Source: Chitinophagales bacterium
GTDB taxonomy: Bacteria > Bacteroidota > Bacteroidia > Chitinophagales > UBA8649
Reading direction: 5' to 3'
DNA: 5,989 nucleotides
NCBI GenBank assembly: GCA_016777395.1
Contig: JADHRO010000135.1
Span: forward strand, 1-5,989
In this document: positions 1 through 5,989 of the stretch, in pieces
How the letters are laid out: each line of letters opens with the position of its first letter
How positions within the stretch are numbered: position 1 is the first letter of the stretch
Program-made: the position numbers and the translations under genes
Notes under the pieces: generated by a model
What the model saw: the letters and a program-made list of their open reading frames with translations, nothing else
What the model was told of the DNA's origin: nothing
Database searches by the model: none

Positions 1-1002
1 GATGGTCAGACTATTCTTGACATAGCAGAAGAAGGTGGATTTGACTTCCCTGAAGTAGATGATATTGGGACGCATTCCTTCATGAACTATAAGGAACAAC
101 ATATAGAACATATCTTAAAATTACCTTTGGTAGATAAAGATGCTATTTCAAAAGCAAACTTTAGAATTGTAGTCGATGCAGTAAATTCTAGTGGTGGAAT
201 TTACGTACCTATGTTACTTAAAGCTTTGGGAGTAAAAGATATCATAGAGCTCAACTGTGAACCTACAGGTTTATTTGCCCATAATCCAGAACCATTAGCT
301 GAGAATCTAACAAGTTTGTCCAATGCTGTGGTTAGAGAAGAAGCAAGCTTAGGTATTTCTGTAGATCCTGATGTAGATCGTCTAGCCTTGGTCAATGAGG
401 ATGGTGATATGTTTGGTGAGGAGTATACGCTTGTCGCAGTTGCGGACTATATCTTACAAAATAAAAAAGGAAGTGCGGTTTCAAACCTATCCTCATCAAT
501 GGCCCTAAGAGATGTCTGTGAAAAACATCAATCAACATATCATCCAAGTGCCGTAGGTGAAGTGAATGTAGTAGCGAAAATGAAGGAGGTTAATGCTGTA
601 ATTGGAGGAGAAGGCAATGGGGGTATCATATACCCTGAATTACATTTTGGGAGAGATGCCTTAGTTGGCATTGCATTATTCTTAAGTCATCTCGCCAAAA
701 CAGGCAAAAGCATTTCATTTTTGCGATCTACCTACCCAAACTACGAAATGATTAAGGGTAAGATTCCCTTAGAGGCTCAAACAGATGTTGACGGTATTTT
801 AGCAAAATTGCAGGCTAAATACAGTAACTTTGAAATTAACACAGTAGATGGCCTTAAAATAATCATGCCGGATGGATGGGTCATGATTAGGAAGTCTAAT
901 ACGGAACCTATTGTTCGTGTTTATGCTGAAAGTGACAGTAGTACTGTTGCTAAAAACATCGTTAAACAAATAAAAAAAGATATTAAGTCTTTCGAAGGAT
1001 AA
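1..1002 (+). CDS. glmM: Phosphoglucosamine mutase (alpha-D-phosphohexomutase family), 5' end missing
   Basis: The reading frame is open from base 1, so the gene begins before the window and the ATG at 82 is internal. The 333 residues present would fit the last three quarters of a protein of about 460 residues, which is usual for Bacteroidota GlmM. The phosphohexomutase landmarks appear in order, numbered from base 1: the metal-binding loop DPDVDR at 122-127, the sugar-binding loop GEGNGG at 203-208, and the phosphate-binding loop RKSNTEP at 297-303. The catalytic phosphoserine loop would lie in the missing N-terminal part. The enzyme should interconvert glucosamine-6-phosphate and glucosamine-1-phosphate in the cytoplasm, on the route to UDP-GlcNAc for peptidoglycan and LPS. 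A phosphomannomutase or phosphoglucomutase role cannot be excluded, because family members share these motifs; the GEGNGG form is the one I associate with Bacteroidota proteins named GlmM. The stop codon TAA overlaps the start of the next gene, so the two are probably co-transcribed. Confidence 0.9.
   Translation, partial: DGQTILDIAEEGGFDFPEVDDIGTHSFMNYKEQHIEHILKLPLVDKDAISKANFRIVVDAVNSSGGIYVPMLLKALGVKDIIELNCEPTGLFAHNPEPLAENLTSLSNAVVREEASLGISVDPDVDRLALVNEDGDMFGEEYTLVAVADYILQNKKGSAVSNLSSSMALRDVCEKHQSTYHPSAVGEVNVVAKMKEVNAVIGGEGNGGIIYPELHFGRDALVGIALFLSHLAKTGKSISFLRSTYPNYEMIKGKIPLEAQTDVDGILAKLQAKYSNFEINTVDGLKIIMPDGWVMIRKSNTEPIVRVYAESDSSTVAKNIVKQIKKDIKSFEG
994..999 (+). promoter_or_regulatory. Possible ribosome binding site GAAGGA before the cysteine desulfurase
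   Basis: GAAGGA lies inside the last codons of glmM. It is two bases from the ATG at 1002, which is too close, and eight bases from the ATG at 1008, which is good spacing. If it is used, translation starts at 1008 and the protein begins MQIYLDHAA. Bacteroidota often initiate without a Shine-Dalgarno sequence, so this is only suggestive. Confidence 0.35.
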
Positions 1003-2135
1003 TGGACATGCAAATTTATTTAGATCATGCAGCATCTTCGCCATTGCATCCCAAGGCTTTAAAAGCAATGATGCCCTATTTAGGATTGTCCTATGGTAAC
1101 CCTTCATCTGTTCATTCTTTTGGCAGAAAACAAAAAGCTGCGATAGAAAATGTACGAAAATCAATCGCTAATCACTTAGGAGCTAAATCCTCAGAAATAT
1201 ACTTTTGCTCAAGTGGTACTGAAGCTAATAATATAGCCCTTAAGTTGGCCGTACAAGATTTAAACGTTGAGCGGATTATTACATCCCACGTAGAGCATAA
1301 ATGTGTTTTAAATACGGCAAAATTCTTAAAGGATCAGCACAATATCGAAGTTGAATACCTTGATTTAGGAATTTATGGACAAGTTGATTTAAACCATTTA
1401 GAAAAGTTGCTTCTCAAGAGTAATAAAAAAACCTTGGTTAGTATTATGCATATTCAGAATGAATTGGGCTCCATCAACAATATCGATAGAATAGGAGAAC
1501 TATGCAAACAAAGCGATGCGTTCTTTCATTCAGATACGGTGCAAAGTATTGGTCATTATTCGCTTAACTTAGAAAACTTAAATATATCCTTTCTATCTGC
1601 TTCGGCTCACAAATTTAATGGGCCCTTGGGCATCGGATTTTTATACAAAAAATCAACAATAGCCCTAAGCCCTTGGCTTCATGGTGGTGGTCATGAAAGA
1701 AATCTGCGGTCAAGTACGGAAAATGTTCCAGGCATTGTAGGAATGGGAGAGGCACTTAAAATAGCCTATGCTAATTTAGAAAAAGATAAAGCGCAGATTA
1801 ACAAAATAAAGACCCAATTAAAAAATGGATTACTGGCTATTCATAAGGAGATTTTGTTTAATGAGATTCCCGAAGAAACAACTTATACCATTTTATCTTG
1901 TTCGATCCCCAATAGACTCATCAACGATACCTTTACTATTCAACTAGACATGGCGGGAATATCCGTTTCGACGGGAAGTGCTTGTTCCTCTGGAGCAGTT
2001 AAAGGTTCGAATGTACTTGAATTCCTTAATCTCAACACTGATTATTCTACTTTTCGATTTAGTTTCTCTACCTTAACTACAAGTAAAGAAATTAACTATG
2101 TCTTAGATTTCTTTCGCAAGGAACTAGGGAGTTAA
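1002..2135 (+). CDS. Cysteine desulfurase, class I (IscS/NifS-type, PLP-dependent)
   Basis: This fold-type I PLP enzyme takes sulfur from L-cysteine as an enzyme-bound persulfide and releases alanine. The sulfur goes to Fe-S cluster assembly or tRNA and cofactor thiolation. Numbered from the ATG at 1002, the key residues are: the N-terminal YLDHAASSPLHP; SSGTEANN in the cofactor-phosphate region; His99 in EHK, which stacks on PLP; Asp178 and Gln181 in HSDTVQ; Lys204 in SAHKFNGP, the Schiff-base lysine; and Cys328 in TGSACSSG, the catalytic cysteine. The GSACSSG loop marks class I rather than SufS-like class II. At 375-377 residues it is shorter than E. coli IscS (404), mainly at the C-terminus, where IscS contacts IscU. 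The start is undecided between 1002, which overlaps the glmM stop as TAATG, and 1008, which has better ribosome-site spacing. The gene ends in tandem in-frame stops, TAA TAG. No iscU, iscR or mnmA is visible nearby, so the sulfur acceptor is unknown. Confidence 0.93.
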   Translation: MDMQIYLDHAASSPLHPKALKAMMPYLGLSYGNPSSVHSFGRKQKAAIENVRKSIANHLGAKSSEIYFCSSGTEANNIALKLAVQDLNVERIITSHVEHKCVLNTAKFLKDQHNIEVEYLDLGIYGQVDLNHLEKLLLKSNKKTLVSIMHIQNELGSINNIDRIGELCKQSDAFFHSDTVQSIGHYSLNLENLNISFLSASAHKFNGPLGIGFLYKKSTIALSPWLHGGGHERNLRSSTENVPGIVGMGEALKIAYANLEKDKAQINKIKTQLKNGLLAIHKEILFNEIPEETTYTILSCSIPNRLINDTFTIQLDMAGISVSTGSACSSGAVKGSNVLEFLNLNTDYSTFRFSFSTLTTSKEINYVLDFFRKELGS

Positions 2136-2154
2136 TAGTCTTGCAGGTAATCCA

Positions 2155-2186
2155 TTTGCATAAAGAAAGGTATCGCGCTAGTTTTT
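2155..2186 (+). promoter_or_regulatory. Candidate Bacteroidota promoter upstream of the symporter
   Basis: TTTG at 2155-2158 could serve as a -33 element. Twenty bases later, TAGTTTTT at 2179-2186 matches seven of the eight positions of the -7 element TAnnTTTG. A spacing of about 20 is normal for this promoter class. Transcription would start near 2193 and give a leader of about 30 bases. The region is T-rich, so a chance match is plausible; a second candidate -7 box lies at 2200-2207. Confidence 0.3.
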
Positions 2187-2207
2187 TGAATCTAAATACT
2201 ATTTTTG
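2185..2207 (+). promoter_or_regulatory. Promoter-like element, copy 1 (TTTG ... TATTTTTG)
   Basis: TATTTTTG at 2200-2207 is an exact match to the Bacteroidota -7 consensus TAnnTTTG. It is preceded by TTTGAAT at 2185-2191 and AAATA at 2194-2198. The box ends 16 bases before the symporter start at 2224, so transcription would start only about ten bases before the gene. No TTTG lies at the usual 19-21 spacing; the nearest upstream one is 11 bases away. A nearly identical element lies at 4051-4071 before the next gene. Confidence 0.35.
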
Positions 2208-2223
2208 TTAAAAATATAATGAC

Positions 2224-4059
2224 TTGGAACAATTAGATTGGATCATTTTTGGCGTTTATCTTTTATTTGTCTTTATACTGGGAATAGCAGTTTCAAAAAA
2301 AGCGAGTACTGGTATCGAATCTTACTTTGTAGCAGATAGAAACGTGCCATGGTGGTGGTTAGGTATTTCTATAATTGCCACAACATTTGCAGCAGATACG
2401 CCACTTGCCGTCACAGGTATTACTGCGAAAAATGGGATTGTAGGCAATTGGCTTTGGTGGAGTTGGGCCGCTACCTATATCACAGTAGCTATTTTCTTTG
2501 CTCAACGATGGAGAAAAAGCGGTGTTTTAACCGATGTAGAATTTATTGAACTTAGATATGACGGCAAACAAGCAGCATTACTGCGCGGATTTAAAGCTTT
2601 TTTCTTTGGTGTTATTTTAAACTGTTTCATTCTCGGCTGGGTAATAACCGCAGCTGTTAGCATTGCAAGTCCATTTATTCAATGGATGGATTTACTTCCA
2701 GCTTTGTATCACTTTATGGAAGTTTGGTATCCAAGTATTTTATTGTTTAAAGGAGATTTAAATGCCACCCTTACCATCTTAGCATTATTAATTATTGTAC
2801 TTACCTATAGCTCTCTCGGTGGCATTAGAGGAGTTATACTTACTGACTTGGTACAATTTGTCATAGCAATGATTACTTCTATTGTATTTGCCTACTATGC
2901 AGTTTCTGAGCTTGGTGGCATGCAAAGCATTCAAGACCAGTTAGTTAATATATATGGCGAAACTTCCGCTCGACATTACACTGAATTTCTACCCTCGTTA
3001 GACAATCCGCTCTTACCATTTCAAATCTTTCTAATTTACACTCTTGTTCAGTGGTGGGTTAGATTTGACTCCGATGGAACTGGGTATATTGCTCAACGAA
3101 TCAATACGGCAAAATCAGCTGCTGATGCGCAAAAAGGTTCTTTACTATTTGCCATTGCTTTCATTGCATTAAGAACATGGCCATGGATATTAGTTGGCTT
3201 AGTTTCTTTGGTTATTTTTCCCATTGGCAATGAAACTATCAATCACCTCAGCGAAGGCGCTTTAGTGGCCAAAAATAGAGAAATAGCCTATCCTTTAATC
3301 ATGAAGTTAATTCTTCCTGTTGGACTTTTAGGATTAACATTCACAAGTCTAATGGCTGCATTTATGAGTACTGTTGATACACATTTAAATTGGGGGTCAA
3401 GTTATCTAACCAATGACATTTATAAAAGATTTATCAAAAAAGAAGCTGATCAAAAAGAACTAATTAAATTTAGTCGAAGAATGGTCTTACTTATTACACT
3501 TCTGGCAATAATAACCGCCTCGCAAATGGACAGTATAGAGGGAGCATGGAAGTTTTTCATTAATGCAGCGGCGGGTTTAGGGATTGCCCAAATTCTGCGT
3601 TGGTTTTGGTGGAGAGCTAATGCATATACCGAGATAAGTGCGATGCTTACTGCCATAGCAATTACCTTTTTATTGACTTACTTAAAACCTGAAAATGCTT
3701 CCACTCATTATGACACCTATGGACTCGTAATAATCACTTTAATTACCTTAGTCGTTTCTATCATAAGCACGCTATTAACTAAGCAGGTGGGAGAGGAGAC
3801 TTTGAAATCTTTTGCTGAAAAATGTTTGCCTATTGGATTGTGGAAGGGGATTGTACCTCTAAATCAATCCGGACCTAAATTTTTAAGGACAGTTGTCATG
3901 TGGTTGTTAGGAATGCTTGTTAGTTTTAGTGGCTTGTTTGCTGTAGGTCATTTGCTGTTTGGAAGATATATTCTTGCAATTTCTTTAGCAATTGTTTCTA
4001 TGGTTTCTTTAGGGCTATTGTTTAGAATGATGCAAAAAGAAAACAAGTTCTTTGAATAA
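2224..4059 (+). CDS. Sodium:solute symporter family (SSS/SLC5-like) inner-membrane transporter
   Basis: This 611-residue polytopic membrane protein should couple solute uptake to the Na+ gradient; its substrate cannot be read from sequence. TM1 is about residues 6-24 and TM2 about 44-66 (WWWLGISIIATTFAADTPLAV, with Asp58). The first family signature, YSSLGGIRGVILTDLVQF, begins at 195. The second, SLMAAFMSTVDTHLNWGSS followed by YLTNDIY, contains Ser382 and Thr383, the pair expected at the conserved Na2 sodium site. SSS proteins such as PutP and vSGLT have roughly 500-545 residues. This one has an added C-terminal stretch with two further membrane segments, about 556-578 and 583-604. The start is TTG at 2224: an in-frame stop lies at 2209-2211, and the first in-frame ATG (2686, codon 155) would remove the first helices. 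The resulting N-terminus, MEQLDWIIFGVYLL, looks typical of the family. No Shine-Dalgarno sequence is visible. Confidence 0.92.
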   Translation: MEQLDWIIFGVYLLFVFILGIAVSKKASTGIESYFVADRNVPWWWLGISIIATTFAADTPLAVTGITAKNGIVGNWLWWSWAATYITVAIFFAQRWRKSGVLTDVEFIELRYDGKQAALLRGFKAFFFGVILNCFILGWVITAAVSIASPFIQWMDLLPALYHFMEVWYPSILLFKGDLNATLTILALLIIVLTYSSLGGIRGVILTDLVQFVIAMITSIVFAYYAVSELGGMQSIQDQLVNIYGETSARHYTEFLPSLDNPLLPFQIFLIYTLVQWWVRFDSDGTGYIAQRINTAKSAADAQKGSLLFAIAFIALRTWPWILVGLVSLVIFPIGNETINHLSEGALVAKNREIAYPLIMKLILPVGLLGLTFTSLMAAFMSTVDTHLNWGSSYLTNDIYKRFIKKEADQKELIKFSRRMVLLITLLAIITASQMDSIEGAWKFFINAAAGLGIAQILRWFWWRANAYTEISAMLTAIAITFLLTYLKPENASTHYDTYGLVIITLITLVVSIISTLLTKQVGEETLKSFAEKCLPIGLWKGIVPLNQSGPKFLRTVVMWLLGMLVSFSGLFAVGHLLFGRYILAISLAIVSMVSLGLLFRMMQKENKFFE

Positions 4060-4071
4060 ATAGTATTTTTG
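4051..4071 (+). promoter_or_regulatory. Promoter-like element, copy 2 (TTTG ... TATTTTTG)
   Basis: TATTTTTG at 4064-4071 exactly matches TAnnTTTG and ends 17 bases before the ATG at 4089. It follows TTTGAAT at 4051-4057 and AAATA at 4058-4062. Apart from a two-base gap and one C/G difference, it is the same as the element at 2185-2207. Its left half overlaps the last codons and stop of the symporter, so that part is also constrained by coding. It may give the barrel gene its own promoter; no TTTG lies at the standard -33 distance. Confidence 0.33.
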
Positions 4072-4088
4072 ATTCAGATATTTAAAGT

Positions 4089-5765
4089 ATGAAATATACA
4101 ATTGCTTTGGCTTGCCTTTTTTTCGGCCTATATTCATGGGGACAAGGGACTTATACTCCATTAAATACGGATAGTTATCATGAAATGGATCGTCTAGATA
4201 TACAATATGGGGAAATTCTTCCTATGCCTCATACCTCAGTAAAACCTTATAATAAAAAATGGTTGGCTGAATATGCGGAAAGTATGTACAACTCAAATAT
4301 TGACTTAAGCCCACAAACCTCCTTTAATTTAGAATATATCCTGAATGATAACAGCGAATGGGTAGATTCATTCAATGTTTCAAAAAAACCACTTTGGAAA
4401 ATCATTTATCCAGAAAGAGCATCCTTATTCAGTGTAAATACAAAGGCCTTTACTTTACGGTTAAATCCAGTAGTTCAAATGCATTTTGCACCTGAGTTGG
4501 ATAATAAACTTACGTTTAATATCGTAAGAGGGTTTGAGTTAAGAGCCTATATTAAAAAACGATTAGGCTTTTACTTTCATTTGGGTAGCACTTTGATGAG
4601 ATACCCAAGTTTTGTAAGAGATGAGCGAGTGAACAGAACATTCGAGAATGTGCCAGGAGAGGGCTACTTTAAAACTTACAAGGAGAATGGTCAAGATTAT
4701 TTCTCTACAAGAGGATACATGACCTTCAATGTTATCGAACATCTAGATTTCCAGTTTGGTTATGATAAGAATTTTATTGGGAATGGCTATCGATCTATGC
4801 TTCTTTCAGACAATGCTGCAGCTTCCTTGTTTTTGAAAATGAACATACGTGTATGGAAAATAAACTATCAAAGTATTTTCACTGAGTTAACAGGGCAGTA
4901 TAGTCGTGGCTTAGATAGATTATTGGATAAAAAGTATGGAGCATTCCATCATTTAAATTTCAGTGTAACAAAGTGGTTGGATATCGGAGTATTTGAGGGA
5001 GTTATTATGTCCCGTAGTGATGGATTTGAACTGCACTATCTAAATCCATTAATTTTTTATAGAAGTATCGAGCAAGCCTTGGGAAGTCCCGACAACGCCA
5101 TAATTGGTTTTGATTACAAAGCTAACGTGGCTAAAACAGCGCAGTTTTATGGTCAATTTGTAATGGATGAGTTTAATTTTTCTCAAATTAGTCAATTGAA
5201 TGGCTGGTGGGGAAACAAATATGCAATACAACAAGGTTTTAAATACATCAATGTTGGAGGAGTGAATAATTTAGATTTACAATTAGAATACAATATGGCT
5301 CGACCATTTATTTATACCCACAGTGGAAAAAATGGTCAACAATTAGCTAATTACACCCATTACAATCAAGAGTTAGCTCATCCATTAGGTGCCAATTTCA
5401 GAGAAACCATCGGAATTGTTAAGTATCAACCTGCAGGCCTTCCTGAACTAAATCTTCAGCTAAAATATATTAACGCTGTGCATGGTAATGATACAACTGG
5501 CAGCTTGTATGGAGGGGATATTTTTCAAACCTCTAATGGGGCGCTGGCTACCAATGAATTTGACAATTGGGTTGGGCAAGGAACAGCTTATAGAACAAAC
5601 TTTATTGAGTTAATGGCGTCGTATCAATTTTGGCACAATATGTATGCTGATTTCAATGTAAGCTATCGATCTGTTAATAGCGATATTGATGAAGAGGATA
5701 GGAGCGTTGTGTGGATTGGCGTTGGATTACGAATGAATGTAGCATTTAAGCCCATGCACTACTAA
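4089..5765 (+). CDS. Outer-membrane beta-barrel protein, Wzi/RemB-like (capsule assembly / gliding motility family)
   Basis: This 558-residue protein has a Sec signal peptide (MKYTIALACLFFGLYSWGQ, cleavage probably near residue 19-20). The mature part is rich in alternating aromatic and polar strands and ends in VAFKPMHY; a C-terminal aromatic residue is usual for beta-barrels inserted by BAM. Three stretches match my memory of the Wzi-like family, which includes flavobacterial RemB: FGYDKNFIGNGYRSMLLSDN beginning at 223, LNPLIFYRSIEQALGSPDNA at 318-337, and FYGQFVMDEF at 353-362. E. coli Wzi is an outer-membrane lectin that anchors capsule; RemB was named from a gliding-motility role in Flavobacterium johnsoniae. 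Which role applies here is unknown, and no capsule or gld genes are in view. The protein lies 29 bases after the symporter and 11 bases before the adenosyltransferase. The ATG at 4089 is chosen because the signal peptide starts there; no Shine-Dalgarno sequence precedes it. Confidence 0.8.
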   Translation: MKYTIALACLFFGLYSWGQGTYTPLNTDSYHEMDRLDIQYGEILPMPHTSVKPYNKKWLAEYAESMYNSNIDLSPQTSFNLEYILNDNSEWVDSFNVSKKPLWKIIYPERASLFSVNTKAFTLRLNPVVQMHFAPELDNKLTFNIVRGFELRAYIKKRLGFYFHLGSTLMRYPSFVRDERVNRTFENVPGEGYFKTYKENGQDYFSTRGYMTFNVIEHLDFQFGYDKNFIGNGYRSMLLSDNAAASLFLKMNIRVWKINYQSIFTELTGQYSRGLDRLLDKKYGAFHHLNFSVTKWLDIGVFEGVIMSRSDGFELHYLNPLIFYRSIEQALGSPDNAIIGFDYKANVAKTAQFYGQFVMDEFNFSQISQLNGWWGNKYAIQQGFKYINVGGVNNLDLQLEYNMARPFIYTHSGKNGQQLANYTHYNQELAHPLGANFRETIGIVKYQPAGLPELNLQLKYINAVHGNDTTGSLYGGDIFQTSNGALATNEFDNWVGQGTAYRTNFIELMASYQFWHNMYADFNVSYRSVNSDIDEEDRSVVWIGVGLRMNVAFKPMHY

Positions 5766-5776
5766 AAATATATGTT

Positions 5777-5989
5777 ATGAAAATTTATACCAAAACAGGA
5801 GACTTAGGAGAAACTTCATTGTTTGGAGGAAAGCGGATATCTAAATCTGACTTAAAGATAGACTGCTATGGTACAATAGATGAGTTAAATTCTCATATTG
5901 GCTTGGTGAAGGATGTATGCGAAAGCGAACAACACCCCGAACTAAAAAAAATACAAGAAGAACTCTTTACAATTGGAGCAATTCTAGCT
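5777..5989 (+). CDS. pduO: PduO-type ATP:cob(I)alamin adenosyltransferase, 3' end missing
   Basis: The 71 residues visible form the N-terminus of a PduO/MMAB-type enzyme that usually has about 190 residues. It moves the adenosyl group of ATP onto cob(I)alamin or cobyrinic acid diamide in the cytoplasm, making coenzyme B12 (adenosylcobalamin) for enzymes such as methylmalonyl-CoA mutase and class II ribonucleotide reductase. The ATP-binding N-terminal motif is TKTGDLGETSLFGGKR at residues 5-20, with Lys23 just after. The next conserved block is YGTIDELNSHIG at 31-42, and the fragment ends in the family-typical ELFTIGAILA. The remaining helices of the bundle lie beyond the window. The start at 5777 gives the normal MKIYTKTGD beginning. 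It follows the barrel gene by only 11 bases, with no room for a cobalamin riboswitch of its own, so it is probably read from an upstream promoter. The symbol follows the family name; no propanediol-utilisation genes are seen. Confidence 0.92.
   Translation, partial: MKIYTKTGDLGETSLFGGKRISKSDLKIDCYGTIDELNSHIGLVKDVCESEQHPELKKIQEELFTIGAILA

Noticed and set aside
799..1164. A 121-codon reverse-strand open frame across the glmM/desulfurase junction
   Set aside because: It lies antisense to two genes with intact family motifs, its translation resembles no family I know, and it spans the boundary as a shadow frame would.
2141..2188. Possible terminator after the desulfurase: TGCA repeats at 2142-2160 and a T-run at 2182-2187
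   Set aside because: TGCA is only a four-base palindromic pair with no complementary flanks, and no GC-rich stem precedes the T-run, so a stable intrinsic terminator is not supported.
2349..2549. A 66-codon + strand open frame inside the symporter gene
   Set aside because: It is an alternate-frame shadow of the well-supported symporter; its Cys/Tyr/Arg-rich composition is typical of out-of-frame translation.
4089..4145. Possible lipoprotein signal: ALAC with Cys9 near the N-terminus of the barrel protein
   Set aside because: Only eight residues precede the cysteine, too few for a lipoprotein signal peptide, and the hydrophobic stretch continues past it to a normal Sec cleavage region near residue 19-20.
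5763..5780. Cobalamin riboswitch before the PduO-type adenosyltransferase
   Set aside because: The gap is only 11 bases, and the preceding sequence is coding for the barrel C-terminus, leaving no room for a riboswitch.

Overview
The window comes from an AT-rich member of the Bacteroidota, most likely a flavobacterium-like marine or freshwater lineage (inference). Three things point there. The proteins carry Bacteroidota-type signatures: a GEGNGG-type GlmM, a long Na+/solute symporter and a Wzi/RemB-like beta-barrel. Start codons mostly lack Shine-Dalgarno sequences and sit in A/T-rich leaders. The intergenic gaps contain matches to TAnnTTTG, the Bacteroidota -7 promoter element.

All five genes lie on the + strand and are tightly packed. 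Bases 1-1002 hold the C-terminal three quarters of phosphoglucosamine mutase (glmM), which is cut by the left edge. It overlaps by one base, or nearly abuts, a class I (IscS/NifS-type) cysteine desulfurase ending at 2135. After an 88-base gap comes a 611-residue sodium:solute symporter (2224-4059) that starts with TTG. A 29-base gap leads to a signal-peptide-bearing outer-membrane beta-barrel of the Wzi/RemB type (4089-5765). Eleven bases later begins a PduO-type cob(I)alamin adenosyltransferase, cut by the right edge at 5989. No stretch longer than 88 bases lacks a gene. I see no RNA gene, mobile element, CRISPR array or convincing terminator.

The genes appear to form two transcription groups: glmM with the desulfurase, then symporter, barrel and adenosyltransferase. 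No single pathway unites them. GlmM feeds cell-wall and LPS precursors, the desulfurase supplies sulfur, the symporter and barrel belong to the cell envelope, and the adenosyltransferase makes coenzyme B12.

I do not see a novel multi-gene system; this reads as ordinary core-genome sequence. The most unusual signal is a nearly identical promoter-like element placed 16 and 17 bases before the symporter and barrel start codons.
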